Shown piece after piece: positions 41,697-52,145 of a stretch of 64,000 nt of DNA. Source of the DNA: Cercospora beticola (Eukaryota; Ascomycota; Dothideomycetes; Mycosphaerellales; Mycosphaerellaceae); the NCBI RefSeq assembly GCF_033473495.1, contig NC_088935.1, forward strand, positions 2,356,001-2,420,000, given 5' to 3'. Every line of letters starts with the position of its first letter. Position 1 is the first letter of the stretch. The translations under genes were made by a program, and so were the position numbers. A model generated the notes under the pieces. The model was not told the origin of the DNA. It saw nothing but the letters and a program-made list of their open reading frames with translations, and ran no database searches.

Positions 41697-44686
41697 ATGG
41701 AGGTCCAGCGCGACGTGCAACAGCGCCGTCAGGCCGAGCTCGAGGCTCTGTATCGCGCCCGCAAGAACACCGCCTCCGCCTCTGCCTCCGCCGCCGCCCG
41801 CAACACCCATCTGGCTGCCCCAAATGGCCGCGGGCACTCGCCGCAGCTGAGCATTTCCGATGACACGCACCACGTCACCGAAACCATCCATTCGTGGTAC
41901 GACGAGCCGAACAGCATGGAGGAGAGGCACAGCAACCGACCCCTGAGCTACATCAACAGCCCCAGCGAGCGCGAGGGCTTCGAGGCCCGCCGGCAGAGAA
42001 GGCATGGTGCTCTCCTTGGAGCTGCCGGTGGTGCCACAACGAGCCCTCCTGCGACCCCGACATCTCCGCCCAGTACGGCTCAAGGCCGCTTCTCACCGCA
42101 TCGAATGCAGAGTAGCGAGGGGCTCCCTTCGGCCGCTAGCGGCGAGGATATTGGCAATGGGAACCCGTCACTGCAGCGCATGGGATCGCAAGGACAACGA
42201 TCACCGGGACAGCATTCACCCACGACCCCGCCGCCCCTCAGCCGACAGTCCAGCACCGACATCGCGATCCAGCAGTTTCCGCTCAACGACATCGACTATG
42301 AATCGAGTCCAGCAGCGGTAGCGCAGGAACTGAGCAATCTCCAAGCCATCAGACGCATGTCCATGAACGTAGATACCGCCGACCCTGATCTACCATCTTT
42401 CGGCGGCATGGGTAGCATTTCGAGCGTAGCCCCAACCGACACAGAGGACGAGGATGATCCGTCGAAACTGTTCTGGGTGCCAGCTAGGCTGCATCCCGAA
42501 TTGGCACCAAAGGAGTTCAAGACATTTATTGAAGATCGAGTCGATCGAATCCGTCGAAGATCGGGGGACGAGAATAGCTTGTCACCAGAAGGCCTTTCAC
42601 GGTCAGGCTCAGGGGATAGCAATCTGCGGCGCAAGAAGAGCATGCTGTCACATTCGATCGATACAAGAGGAAATTATCAAGATGGTGCAGAGCGCTTGGA
42701 GAGAAAGCGTTCAAAGGGGATGCAGCTGGAGGGCCAGACCACTGTTGCAAATCTGCACGACCTGGAGGAGCTAGTAAATGATCCGGCCCAGTTGATGAGT
42801 CGCATGAGCTTGGAGGCCCAGAGGCGGTCATTGGAGTCACCTGCCGAAGTCCCAGCGAGCGAAGATATGCCCATCCTTCCCCCAGCCATGGGCACACTCA
42901 AGCGCTCGACGAGAACGACATACCGTCGAGGAAGCCTCAAAAAGGGGGAGCGAGTGCCCTTCTCAAAACGTGCGGCACAGCGGCGGCCTGAGCCTGATGC
43001 TGATGAGCAGAGACCGGAATCTCCAGTGTCCGCACACGCTGAAGAACGAGAACCGGTTCTGGGCCTCACTCGCGTCCAGACAGAACCCACACCACCTCCT
43101 AAAGACTCTAGGCATGCACATCCTTATTCGAGGCATGATCAGGGACATTCGCTGTCTTCAGAAGATTTGCAAGCAGAACCTTTGGATCGATCGAGCACAT
43201 CACCACCACAGCGTAACGAACGAGTTTCTTCGGAGGACTCATCCACTGCACAGTTGCCTTCGTCTCAACAGCCGAGACAGTTCCAATCTCGAATAGCGTC
43301 TCCTGGACGAACGACTGCCCAGCTGCCCGGCTACGATAACAAGAACCCACTACCCCAGATTGTCGAAACGCTCCCAGATGGTTCAAAGGTCCCGACGAAT
43401 CACTTGGTACAGGCCATTCCGGAGCGAAAGTCTTCCCACGAAGTACCTCACCAGTTTCAGCGAGGCGGTGCGCATATGCGCCCAGCCCCTGGCTCTAGTC
43501 GTCAGACTCCGCAGTCGTCGAAGCTCGATGATCTGTCTGCGAGTCCCTCCCCTCTGCTTGGTAGCGGCAGTATGGGCACAGATTCTCTCACTATGATTCC
43601 CACATTCGACGAGAAGAAGAACGAGAAGAAAGAGGGTGGCCGCAAAAGTAGCTGGAAATGGATACTGGGCAGTGACGACAAGGCTAAAGACGACTCCACT
43701 GGTGACTCAAGCAAATCGTCGAAGTCAGGTAAGCAGGGGAAAAACTCCACAGACAAGGCAAGGCTGGATGTGCTCCAGAATTCCATTGATGGAACCGTGC
43801 CCGCACGTGGCCGGGAAAGCCTTGTGCTGAATCGCGAAGATGTCAGGCTGGAAGAGGAACGCAGAAAGGATGGCAAGAAGCCAGAGTCGTCCAAGAAGGA
43901 GAAAGAGTCTGGCCTGCTCTCCGCGATATTTGGCAACAAGAAGAAGACTTCAGATGGAGATCTCAAAGAGAAGAAGAGAAAGGGAGACCGACACCACTCT
44001 CCGGACCCTCCGCCGAGGATACTGAAGCCTGACATTGACTACAACTGGACCCGGTTCAGCATACTCGAGGAACGAGCCATTTATAGAATGGCTCACATCA
44101 AGCTGGCGAATCCACGTCGAGCCCTGTACAGTCAGGTCCTGCTCTCGAACTTCATGTACTCGTATTTGGCTAAAGTGCAGATGATGCATCCCCAAATGCA
44201 GATACCGGCCCAGCGGACTGCTCAGCAGAGGGAGCAGCAGCAAAAGCAGCAACAGCAGCAACAGCAACAGCAGAGTCAGCAACCTCCAGAGTATAACCAG
44301 TACCAGCGATGGCAAGAAGTGGGTTGTTCGCAAGCTGACCAGTGGAAGTCATTACTAACAGTTCCTAGGAACAAGCTCGGCAAGATGCCGCAAACCAAGC
44401 AGCTTCAGAAACCCGCACCAGCTTCGATGCTGTGCATGAAACTCAGCGTGACAACAACACTACCAGTACAGCCAAGCGGGCTTCTGCTGATGAGTACGCT
44501 CGTTCCGGGTCGCACAACCCCCAAGGTTACGCTCGAGCTAATGGCTCTCCAGGTGGGAACAGCTCTTCCAGCGCGTACAAAGTGGCTGATACCAACGCCT
44601 ATTTGGGGTATCAAAAGGCCAATCGATCGCAAGATCATCACGGTGATTTGTGGAATGACGACGAGCGAGAGGAAGAATTGTGGTGA
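41697..44686 (+). CDS. zds1: Zds1/Zds2 family cell-polarity and PP2A regulator
   Basis: Two exons: 41697-44318 and 44369-44686; 979 aa. The 50-nt intron (GTGGGT...TACTAAC...CCTAG) has a perfect branch site and shifts the frame; reading through gives a spurious tail to 44954. The N-terminal 800 residues are disordered and Ser/Pro-rich, with a conserved LFWVPARLHPELAPKEFKTFIEDRV patch (about residue 257) typical of filamentous Zds proteins. The Zds C-terminal domain (YNWTRFSILEERAIYRMAHIKLANPRRALYSQVLLSNFMYSYL) lies near residues 780-825. A polyQ tract follows. Zds proteins bind the PP2A-Cdc55 subunit and affect mitotic entry and polarity in yeast. Confidence 0.92.
44226..44282 (+). repeat. CAG/CAA tract encoding poly-Gln in Zds1
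   Basis: A run of mostly CAG and CAA codons encodes about 16 Gln with few interruptions just after the Zds C-terminal domain and before the last intron. Likely variable in length (inference). Confidence 0.85.
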
Positions 44687-45294
44687 GCTGGCCGCCACGG
44701 CTTTTGGTCAAGTACACACTGTCAGAGTGTGGGAAAGGGAGTCTAGCAGCTTCATGTGTACGATATCATTGCTATCTGCAGAAGCCACGAAACGTATACG
44801 CGCCTCTCCGCGCTTGGAACGCAATCGTCATGAAGCAATGGTTTCACCGTCTTTCATTCCTGGTCTTAGTCCATCGTTGCGGTGTAACCGGTGCGATTTG
44901 CTGTTGTGCAGTCATATAAACTCTCGTGTGCTGAATTGCGCTTTTCGATGGTAAACCAGCTGGAGCAGCATTACCGCAACAGCAAGATCACCGGAACAAG
45001 GTTCGAGGTATCCGTCTGTCATTGCTCCACAACTTGACTGATTGAGCTGTGCTCATGCAGTCTGCCAGGTGTTTGGCAAAAGTCATACTGCTCACCCACT
45101 CCACAGCGTCCCAAGCAGATATGTATCCTATAGTGCTTTGAGTTGCTGGCATATTTGACGGGGCAAAAATTGACTCCGCGCTCCGTTTGGTCGTCCTCAA
45201 AAGAGGATGTGAGGCAAAAGTAAATTCCTGATCAGGAACAACGACTGGATGAATGTTAGCGATGTTTCACCAACAACGAATGATCAATGAAGCT
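44687..45294. other. Intergenic, 3' side of zds1
   Basis: No gene recognised. The part to 44954 is open only as the unspliced read-through of zds1. Confidence 0.5.
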
Positions 45295-45375
45295 TACCGA
45301 AGGCAGGATTCGAACCTACGCCCCCGAAGGGAATTGATTTCTAGTCAATCGCAGTAACCACTTTGCTACTTCGCC
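45295..45375 (-). tRNA. tRNA-Ser(AGA), acceptor stem imperfect
   Basis: On the minus strand an 81-nt class II tRNA can be folded: a D arm with an A-box-like TAGCAAAGTGGTTA, anticodon stem ATTGA/TCAAT with loop CTAGAAA (anticodon AGA), a variable arm TCCC-TTCG-GGGG typical of serine tRNAs, and a T arm GTAGG-TTCGAAT-CCTGC containing a perfect B box. No intron. The acceptor stem pairs at positions 3-7 (CGAAG/CTTCG) but has G2:G71 and G1:U72, and no T-run terminator lies close downstream. It may be a real gene with a weak end or a decaying copy. Confidence 0.8.
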
Positions 45376-45743
45376 ATTGGTGGACAATCTGAACAAATGT
45401 CACAATATGGTGGCTCCAAAATTTCCGCCAAGACCTGATTATTCGCTCAATGAGATCACGGAAGGAATTGTGCTCATGGAGCAAGCGAATCAGGAGTAAA
45501 CAGAAATTCCATGAGCTCAGAACGTTAGCAGAATGGTCTTGCTGAGAAAATCCCGGGCTTCGGCTCCACATTCGCTTTTTCCGATCGACCGAAGCCTCGT
45601 TATGGAGCAAGTGTTGCATAGCGGAAAAGTGTTCTCGAAAGTAGATACGACAACGATCATTGACCGATTTGATTAATTCCCGAGAAGCTGTTCTTCTATT
45701 GCAGAGTCGATATGAGTAGATCAGAGGTCAAGACGACTTGGAG
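45376..45743. other. Intergenic
   Basis: 5' flank of the tRNA and 3' flank of the Nit-type gene. Nothing recognised. Confidence 0.5.
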
Positions 45744-46699
45744 TTAGACCTCTGAATATATGTCTGTTCTTCTCAGTAGCGGCATCTGAGTCCGTATTTC
45801 CTGCACCCTATTCAAATCTATGTCTGCGAATATCACTTCAGGTTCTTCTTGCTTCTCACCACTGCACTCTGCAATAACTTTGCCCCAAGGATCGATGACT
45901 ACGCTGTGGCCGTAGCTTGCACGTTTTTCGTTGTGCGATCCAACCTGAGCAGCGGCCACCACATAACACTGGGTTTCGATCGCACGGGCGCGAAGCAATG
46001 GCATCCACTATGTACAGTCAGCGTTGATGCTTGTGTGACGCCTTTTGAAGTCGAAGACCTACATGAGCATGGCCGGTTGGAATGGTGAAGGCGGACGGAT
46101 ACAGCAGAATATCAGCATGCTGACGCTTCAGAGCCAGCGCAAGTTCAGGAAAGCGAAGATCAAAGCAGATCATAGCACCAATCCTGCCTACAGGAGAGTC
46201 AAAAGGTTTCGGCAACACCTTGCCAGGCTCGACCGTGTCACTTTCTTTCATAGAAGGCCCATCTTTGATGTCAAGATCGAAGAGATGAAGTTTCTGATAG
46301 CGCTGAGCAATCTGACCTTGTTCATCGATCCAGATTAGAGTATTCTTGATGCGTCCTTGCCGTGCCAGGTCGCCGCTTGGCTCGTGAATTCCCACTGAAA
46401 TCGGCAGGCGATACTTCTTGGCGTCTGCTTGAAGTCCCAAGACGAAAGGCGATCGATCCACGGATTGGCATAGCTCGAGCGAATTTGAAGATGATGTCCC
46501 GATGTAATCACTTGCTTCTGGTAGAAACAGAGCCTTTATTGCTGCGATGCAATAAGTCTCATGGACCTTTGGTGTGTTCAGGCATTGGTGCTACCTTTGC
46601 TCCGGCTTCGAAGGCTTTTTGCAAGACCTTGCGACACTGCGCCAGATTTTCCGCCATGTTTCCCGTAGATGTGATCTGACCTACGCATATACGAGCCAT
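45744..46699 (-). CDS. Nit-type carbon-nitrogen hydrolase (deaminated glutathione / omega-amidase class)
   Basis: Three exons: 46699-46595, 46533-46063, 46007-45744; 279 aa; phase 0 introns of 61 and 55 nt. The nitrilase-superfamily triad is intact: Glu41 in LFLPEAS, Lys116 in RYQKLHLFD, Cys158 in MICFDLRFPE. The LHLFDLDI and [27 protein letters not shown] stretches match the Nit1/Nit2 branch, whose members hydrolyse deaminated glutathione or alpha-keto amides. The splice [11 protein letters not shown] is confirmed by the family sequence. No targeting signal obvious, so probably cytosolic, although Nit proteins can be dual targeted. Which of the two branches it belongs to is not certain. Confidence 0.93.
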
Positions 46700-47741
46700 G
46701 GTGGATGAGGTGGAGTGTGTGGTATGTGTTTGAGTCCTTGATGCGTGATATGGCAACGGAGTGGCTTTGGCAAGGCACCAACTGAGGCACCCATCCGATG
46801 CCCGCGGGTCGTGCCGTCATCCGCGCGCGCTAACAATTCTGCATCTTCTCCTTCCCATTTCTCTGCTCCAACTTTCCCTTCAGACCAACAACACGCGCCG
46901 AAAGCGCAGCACCACCCACTTGGAGCTTGCACACCATGTGGACGCGATGCCGCTGCTGACCTCAGCCTAGCCCGGCAGCGGCACTGGCACTATGTGCCCG
47001 ACAGGTACGCTTCTGTCCGATTCTACTCCAGCCATTTCGTGATGAACCACTTTTACACGAACAATCCAACTCCTATCAATCATGAAGGTGAGTACTCTGT
47101 CCATTGTCTTACGCAGACTCCACATGCTGACGAGAGGTAGGATCAAAACAAGCTCTAGAATTATTCTGATCGGCTTTCAATTGCCTTACTCGCGATGAGT
47201 TATGCCTACGCATCTGCTGACCCTTTGGTCGTACAGTTGCTCAATATGGCGCTGCGGATCATGTCCTACATCAAGCACTTCAGTAACTCAAAAGGTACGT
47301 TGCATCTTTCCACCCTTCACGCCTCCCTCTCATGTGATGATACTGTGACACGCGAATGGCATTCCTCGGTCGGAAGATACCATGTCGAACCTGTCAACCA
47401 ATAGTTTCAGCCTTGTCTGATTTTGATTTTGTTCACACAAACTTCTCGTTCAGTTTCATGTGGAACAAGCACTGACATGGGACATAGGTAAATATGACCA
47501 CTCTTGCACCGCCCATGCCTTCATGATGAGCACTACAACGCAACGGGCGGACAGACTGCCCTCCGAGTCCTGCATTCGCCAAAACGGGGACGTACAATCC
47601 TCGTGGATGTTGGGGCGAGGAGGTGCTTGTTGAAAAAGCGTCGACTGATCTACTCACAACATTCTCGCATTCGCCGTGAACGCTAATCAGAGCATGTTGC
47701 TAATTTGAGACAGGTATGCCGTTCCGCTTCTTGCCCTGCGA

Positions 47742-47775
47742 AATGAAGATCACTATTCACACTGTCCGAGCATGG
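47742..47775 (+). repeat. Tail repeat, copy A
   Basis: 34-nt segment ending in TATTCACACTGTCCGAGCAT followed by GG. It differs from copy B at 2 of 34 positions. Confidence 0.9.
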
Positions 47776-47935
47776 TACATCTAAAGCATGCGCTTCTGCT
47801 GTGACGCTTATACACTGAAAATACTGACGCCCTCCTTCTCCTCCCGCTTTCCACGTCGAACACTCTTTCGAAATGTTTTACTGACTTTGGACAGGTATGC
47901 CTTTCAACGCTTGTCAGCTTCTCCCCTTTCCGCAG

Positions 47936-47969
47936 AATGATGATCAATATTCACACTGTCCGAGCATGG
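47936..47969 (+). repeat. Tail repeat, copy B
   Basis: 34-nt segment 194 nt downstream of copy A and 32/34 identical. A more diverged third copy of 30 nt lies at 48227-48256. Confidence 0.9.
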
Positions 47970-49300
47970 CACACGTAACGAATGTGCCGGCGCGATGAAG
48001 GCATACAAATGATTTAATGAGGTGTGTCACATCGTCCTGCCATGCACGACTACGAATGCTAACTTGTGTCAGCCTGATCAGCACGTTTTGCTTCTTTGCA
48101 CATGGCGTTTGCATGTTTTACAGCACTAATTGCGTGTCTTGCACAGGTAACGTTGGTGGCAGTTCGCCAATTTTTGCTTTTCACGAATGGTAAGCCGCAG
48201 TCCGATTCAAACTTGAGCACGCTTCGAATGATGTAAATATTCACCCGGATTCATGGAAATACAATGAAGGTTTCAAATCAAAATCTCTGACAACTCCCAT
48301 TCGTGATGATCATTAAGAGCAACTGACTGAGTGAATACTGATGGTGCGAAAAAACAGTGCCGGTATGCGTTACCCATTTTTGTTCGACCGATTTCGTGAT
48401 GAGCAACAAGATTTCGCTGTGTTCTTACCGAACCTCATTGACGATTTATTCTTACCTTGGAGACCTGAGCATTTCCCCATCGATTCGCATTGCACGACCG
48501 CCACATAGCCCGGTGCATTTGCTGATCATGGCCGAGCAGTCTTTGTTGCTTGCTGCGAATACCATATTGAGAATTGACGAGAAAGCGCTATACTTGGCTA
48601 GATATATGGTCAACAAGATATCTTCGAGGTGCAAATCTACAAGTATAAATACCCATTCAAATGTTCTACCATTTTCCAGCAACAAAGGTTGATCAGTTCA
48701 CATGTCATGGCATTCTGACTACTGACGCAATATCTATCCCCAGTGAAGAGCGTTACATTCCCACTGCAGTACGCATCAACGTGGGGCGAACATCGTCGGC
48801 ACGTGCTCGTTTTTGCCATATCGCTGATGTGATCAACGTGCTACACCCCGGAACCAATCACGTATACTGACAGACATGCTGGACAGCCCGTGCTCACAGG
48901 TGAGGCATTCAACAGTCGTGCGCACGGCTAAATCCACAGATGTGCCAGGCAGTGGGCCAAGTTTAAGGTTGCGTATGTGCGAGGATGGGGGCACGCACGT
49001 GCCCGTCTCATTGGCTCCGTGGATTGGGAGCTTGCACTGCGGTCGTCTGCCCGCTGCGATCCTCGAATGATGGCACGCGACACTGGAAACGTGCTTGCGC
49101 TGCGCGCTCTCTGCTGCCACCATCATGTCTGCTCTCGCGTGGGCCTCATCTTCGGCGCATGCACCAGCACATGCAGCTTCCGCGCAGTCCTTGTCTATTA
49201 GAAGCTCCTCGCCGTCCTGTCGCCCACCGTGACTTCCTACGCCGCCCACCTCTTCCACGCCCGCCGGCCAGTCGAGTCGAGCACGAGACCGACTGCTAGC

Positions 49301-50613
49301 ATGCCGCGGCCGCTTCCACCGCCCACTCCGGGCTCCAGCAGCGACATCAGAGGCAAGGACGGCTACCACGCTGGCCCAACGCTGCATCTCCCGCCAACGG
49401 CCTATCAAGACCACGTCGACCGTGCAAGCACCGCATCAGCCACCCCATCTGCCAATGGCTCCGACAGCTCCTACCGTCCTCACTCGCCCACATCGCCGGT
49501 CGAGACATCAAGGAAAAGGCCGGCACCCAGCAGTGGCCCTGTCGTCACAAAAGATGACTTCACCTTGCCGCCCCCGCCGACGAGGTCTCGCAAGATCATT
49601 CAGATGAAGCCCAAGGACAGTGAGCACCAACAAGCGCCCTCGGCTGCTGCTTCAAAACAAACGGCGGCGGCTGAAAGTGCACCTACTACAAAATCTGGCA
49701 ATAAAAGGAAGTCGGCGAACGCGGGTACAACAGCAGCGGGTCGCAAGATCGCCAGAAAGACTGCACACAGCCTGATCGAGAGGAGGAGGCGGTCGAAGAT
49801 GAATGAGGAATTCGGAGTGTTGAAGGACATGATCCCTGCGTGTCAAGGGCAGGAAATGCACAAGCTTGCTATCTTGCAGGTATGGCCATAAGTCTTGAGG
49901 AGGGTGCAGAGTGTCGCTAACATGCTGAGAAGGCGAGTATCGAGTACCTTAGATACCTGGAACAATGCGTGGCAGATCTGAAGGCCCAGAACAATTCACC
50001 GACAACATTTCGTGAACCACCGCCACCCCGGAGACGGACGGACGCAGTCGACGAGGACGACGACGAGGAAATGGGCGATGATGCCCGGGACCGCGACGAC
50101 GGGACATATACGCCAGCGAGTGCCAGTGTGAAACAGTCGAACTCGGTCATCTCCCTGCCATCCCTTTCGCAAATCACAACGACGACGACCACGTCACCGT
50201 CAATCTTCCCCATCGGAGCAAGCAACAGGCACTACTCCATTTCATCCGCTGCCAGCAGCTACTCTCCCTACTTCCACTCCAATCAGGCTTCTCCGGCTTT
50301 CGGCCCTCAACTCACTCATGTCACCACAGCTCCATCCTTCGGCAATGCTTTTGGTCTCGGTAGCCCGGCATTGAAGCCCATCGACTCAGCTTCACATCTG
50401 AGGCATATTGCTGAAGGGGCGACTGCTGAGCTGTCTGATAAGCAACGAGGCTCTCGCATTGGACGGAGCGAACATGAATTGGATCAGGAGGCTACTGCCG
50501 CATTGCTGATGCTCAACCATGACCGACGGAATTGGCGCGCTGCGCAGCACGAACCTGAACCAGCGCGATCTTCCAGCACGGGAATGAGTGTCAAGGATCT
50601 GCTGAGCAATTGA
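49301..50613 (+). CDS. bHLH transcription factor
   Basis: Two exons: 49301-49879 and 49933-50613; 419 aa. The intron (GTATGG...CTAAC...AGAAG) lies inside helix 2. The N-terminal 150 residues are Pro/Ser-rich and end in a basic patch. The bHLH domain reads RKTAHSLIERRRRSKMNEEFGVLKDMIPACQG (basic region and helix 1, from about residue 157), then MHKLAILQASIEYLRYLEQCVADLK (helix 2). H-x3-E-x3-R in the basic region (H, E and R of HSLIERRRR) predicts E-box binding. An acidic stretch and a Ser/Thr-rich region follow, with a conserved-looking C-terminal MSVKDLLSN. Nuclear regulator; targets unknown. Confidence 0.92.
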
Positions 50614-51318
50614 AAAATTGTAGCTTCGATTTATTGTTGTTACGAGAATATAGACATGTACTGGACGTGTTGTCTTACGACGGAGAGCGGATGCCTCATT
50701 GGATCTTGAGTCTCGTGGACACCGGTAATGTGCGTGAATGTACTTCGCCAAGACAAGGAGAGCATGGTCTCTCTTTTCTATCCTTCCTGGTGATTTGCCG
50801 CGTTCGTCCAAGCAATCGCACTGCTAGTTCAACATCTGAGTGAACTTGTGTCGGGTCCAAGCGTAACACGCCACCTTCTCACCGAGTGCTTTTGCGTCCA
50901 AAAGCTTCTTTGTGTGAACCTACTCGTCGTGACTTGTGCTGTCCGGGGATGCTCGAGCTGGGAACGTCTTCAGGTGCTCCTCGAGATACGACACGTCATG
51001 CAGTTGGCGTGTTCACACGATTCCAAACTTGAGGGCCGGGCCCAACATCGGAGCGTGTAGAGTGGAAGGTTTTGCTAGAGTACTTGTTGCGCGCGGAGGA
51101 GACGCATGGGCAGTATGCACCGTACGGTCTGCAGGCGATTGGCTCGAGCGGATGGAGTAGCATCCCTGAAGTGGCGTGGCACTGTTGCTGGGCGGTCATG
51201 GCGGAGCTCGACCCGCACAATCTTGGTTCATATCCTAGGGACGGCTTTCGATAGCAGTCAAATGATGACACCAGCGATCGGGGAAATGAGCTGATGGTTG
51301 GGTTATTCGTCAGGACCT
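50614..51318. other. Intergenic, convergent 3' ends
   Basis: Between the bHLH gene and the SUZ-domain gene. No feature recognised. Confidence 0.5.
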
Positions 51319-52145
51319 TCATGATGTAAGCATGCCACCACGATTGCCAAATCCAAAGCCGCCTCGGCCGCTCTGGTCTGGCCCTCGAGGTTGTCGCATG
51401 GGCTGGTCTTCTTTGGGGACCGTGTTGCTCGGCTCCCGCTTCGTTCGACGTGCCGTATCCTCTGGGTCAAACAACTGTTGATCTCTCGCTGCATTGCGCG
51501 CAGGAGACTGTTCAGCAGATGACTGTGGTTGACTGCGACGACTGGTGCCATTGTTCTGCTTCCCGCGTCCTCGTCGATTTCCATCCCGACCCTGGGAGCT
51601 CTCGCGCGAGCTTGGAGCCAGGGTCGGCCTAGAGGAGCCCATGATCCTCTCTCTGGCCTCTGCGTACCGCTTCTGCTTCTCTTCTCGTTCAATTTTTGCC
51701 TTTCGCTGCCTCTCCTCGAAGTCAGCCTCGCGCTTCTTCCGCCTCTCCTGCTCGCTGTCTTCGTCGTCGTCGAGACTCAATCCGCCTACACCACTCGCGA
51801 CATCCCGTTTCGCTATCGTTGGGGGCTTCCGACTCAAAAGGGTGACGGGCACCTGGTATTCCTGCTTCAGTGGTACTACACCTTGAGCTTCGAGCCAGTG
51901 ATTACGAGCCGGGTTGTCGGCCGAGTCCCATATCAGCTTGTTCTGCTCGATGTGCTGCGCTTTACGCGCCGACTTGGACAGTTTGGGCGCGGGTTTATCT
52001 TCGATAGGCTCTGGGTTCTGCGACACAAATGTCAGCACATGGCCAGTCGTCGATTCCCATGGTGGGGCGCGAGGGAAGTGCGTACGTCGGCCGCCTTCTC
52101 CCAGTCGTCGTCCCAGGCATTTGGCACGCTGCTGCTACCGCTCAT
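51319..52145 (-). CDS. SUZ-domain RNA-binding protein
   Basis: Two exons: 52145-52086 (MSGSSSVPNAWDDDWEKAAD) and 52017-51319; 252 aa; intron 68 nt (GTACGC...CGCAG), phase 0. The opening NAWDDDWEK is typical of the SZRD1-like family. A charged helical middle with ERRKKREADFEERQRKAK leads into the SUZ motif EEKQKRYAEARERIMG, which binds RNA. A Gly/Arg-rich C-terminus ends GGFGFGNRGG, resembling the SUZ-C element. Likely cytoplasmic mRNA-associated; exact role unknown. Confidence 0.85.

Larger units (their letters stand above)
47000..48420 (+). repeat. Array of about six diverged modules opening with ACAGGTA(T/A)
   Basis: Module heads lie at 47000 (GACAGGTACGC), 47481 (GACATAGGTA), 47709 and 47890 (both GACAGGTATGCC), 48141 (GCACAGGTAACG) and 48358 (TGCCGGTATGCG). 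After the head most share a pyrimidine-rich stretch and then a CGTGATGA or GAATGATG block. Spacing is irregular, 180 to 480 nt. The relation between the two closest copies is clear; the others are weaker and judged by eye. Confidence 0.55.
46700..49300. other. Long gene-poor stretch with diverged repeated modules
   Basis: 2.6 kb between the Nit-type gene and the bHLH gene, several times longer than most gaps here. No protein family is recognisable. It contains at least six related short modules (see the repeat entries and findings), many splice-like signals (CTGAC...CAG) and no long convincing frame. It could be a decayed multi-exon gene, a non-coding transcript or a degraded repeat. Confidence 0.5.

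Noticed and set aside
40869..42083. Minus-strand open frame of 404 codons
   Set aside because: It is antisense to the low-complexity 5' end and leader of zds1, and its Arg/Gly/Val-rich composition is the complement of that bias.
44687..44954. C-terminal extension of zds1 obtained by reading through position 44318
   Set aside because: The 50-nt intron has donor, perfect branch site and acceptor, and the spliced frame ends naturally at 44686.
46700..49300. Intact transposon or insertion sequence as an explanation for the module array
   Set aside because: No terminal inverted repeats, target-site duplication or transposase-like frame could be seen.
48833..49414. Minus-strand open frame of 193 codons before the bHLH gene
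   Set aside because: Compositional antisense frame overlapping the first exon of the bHLH gene.
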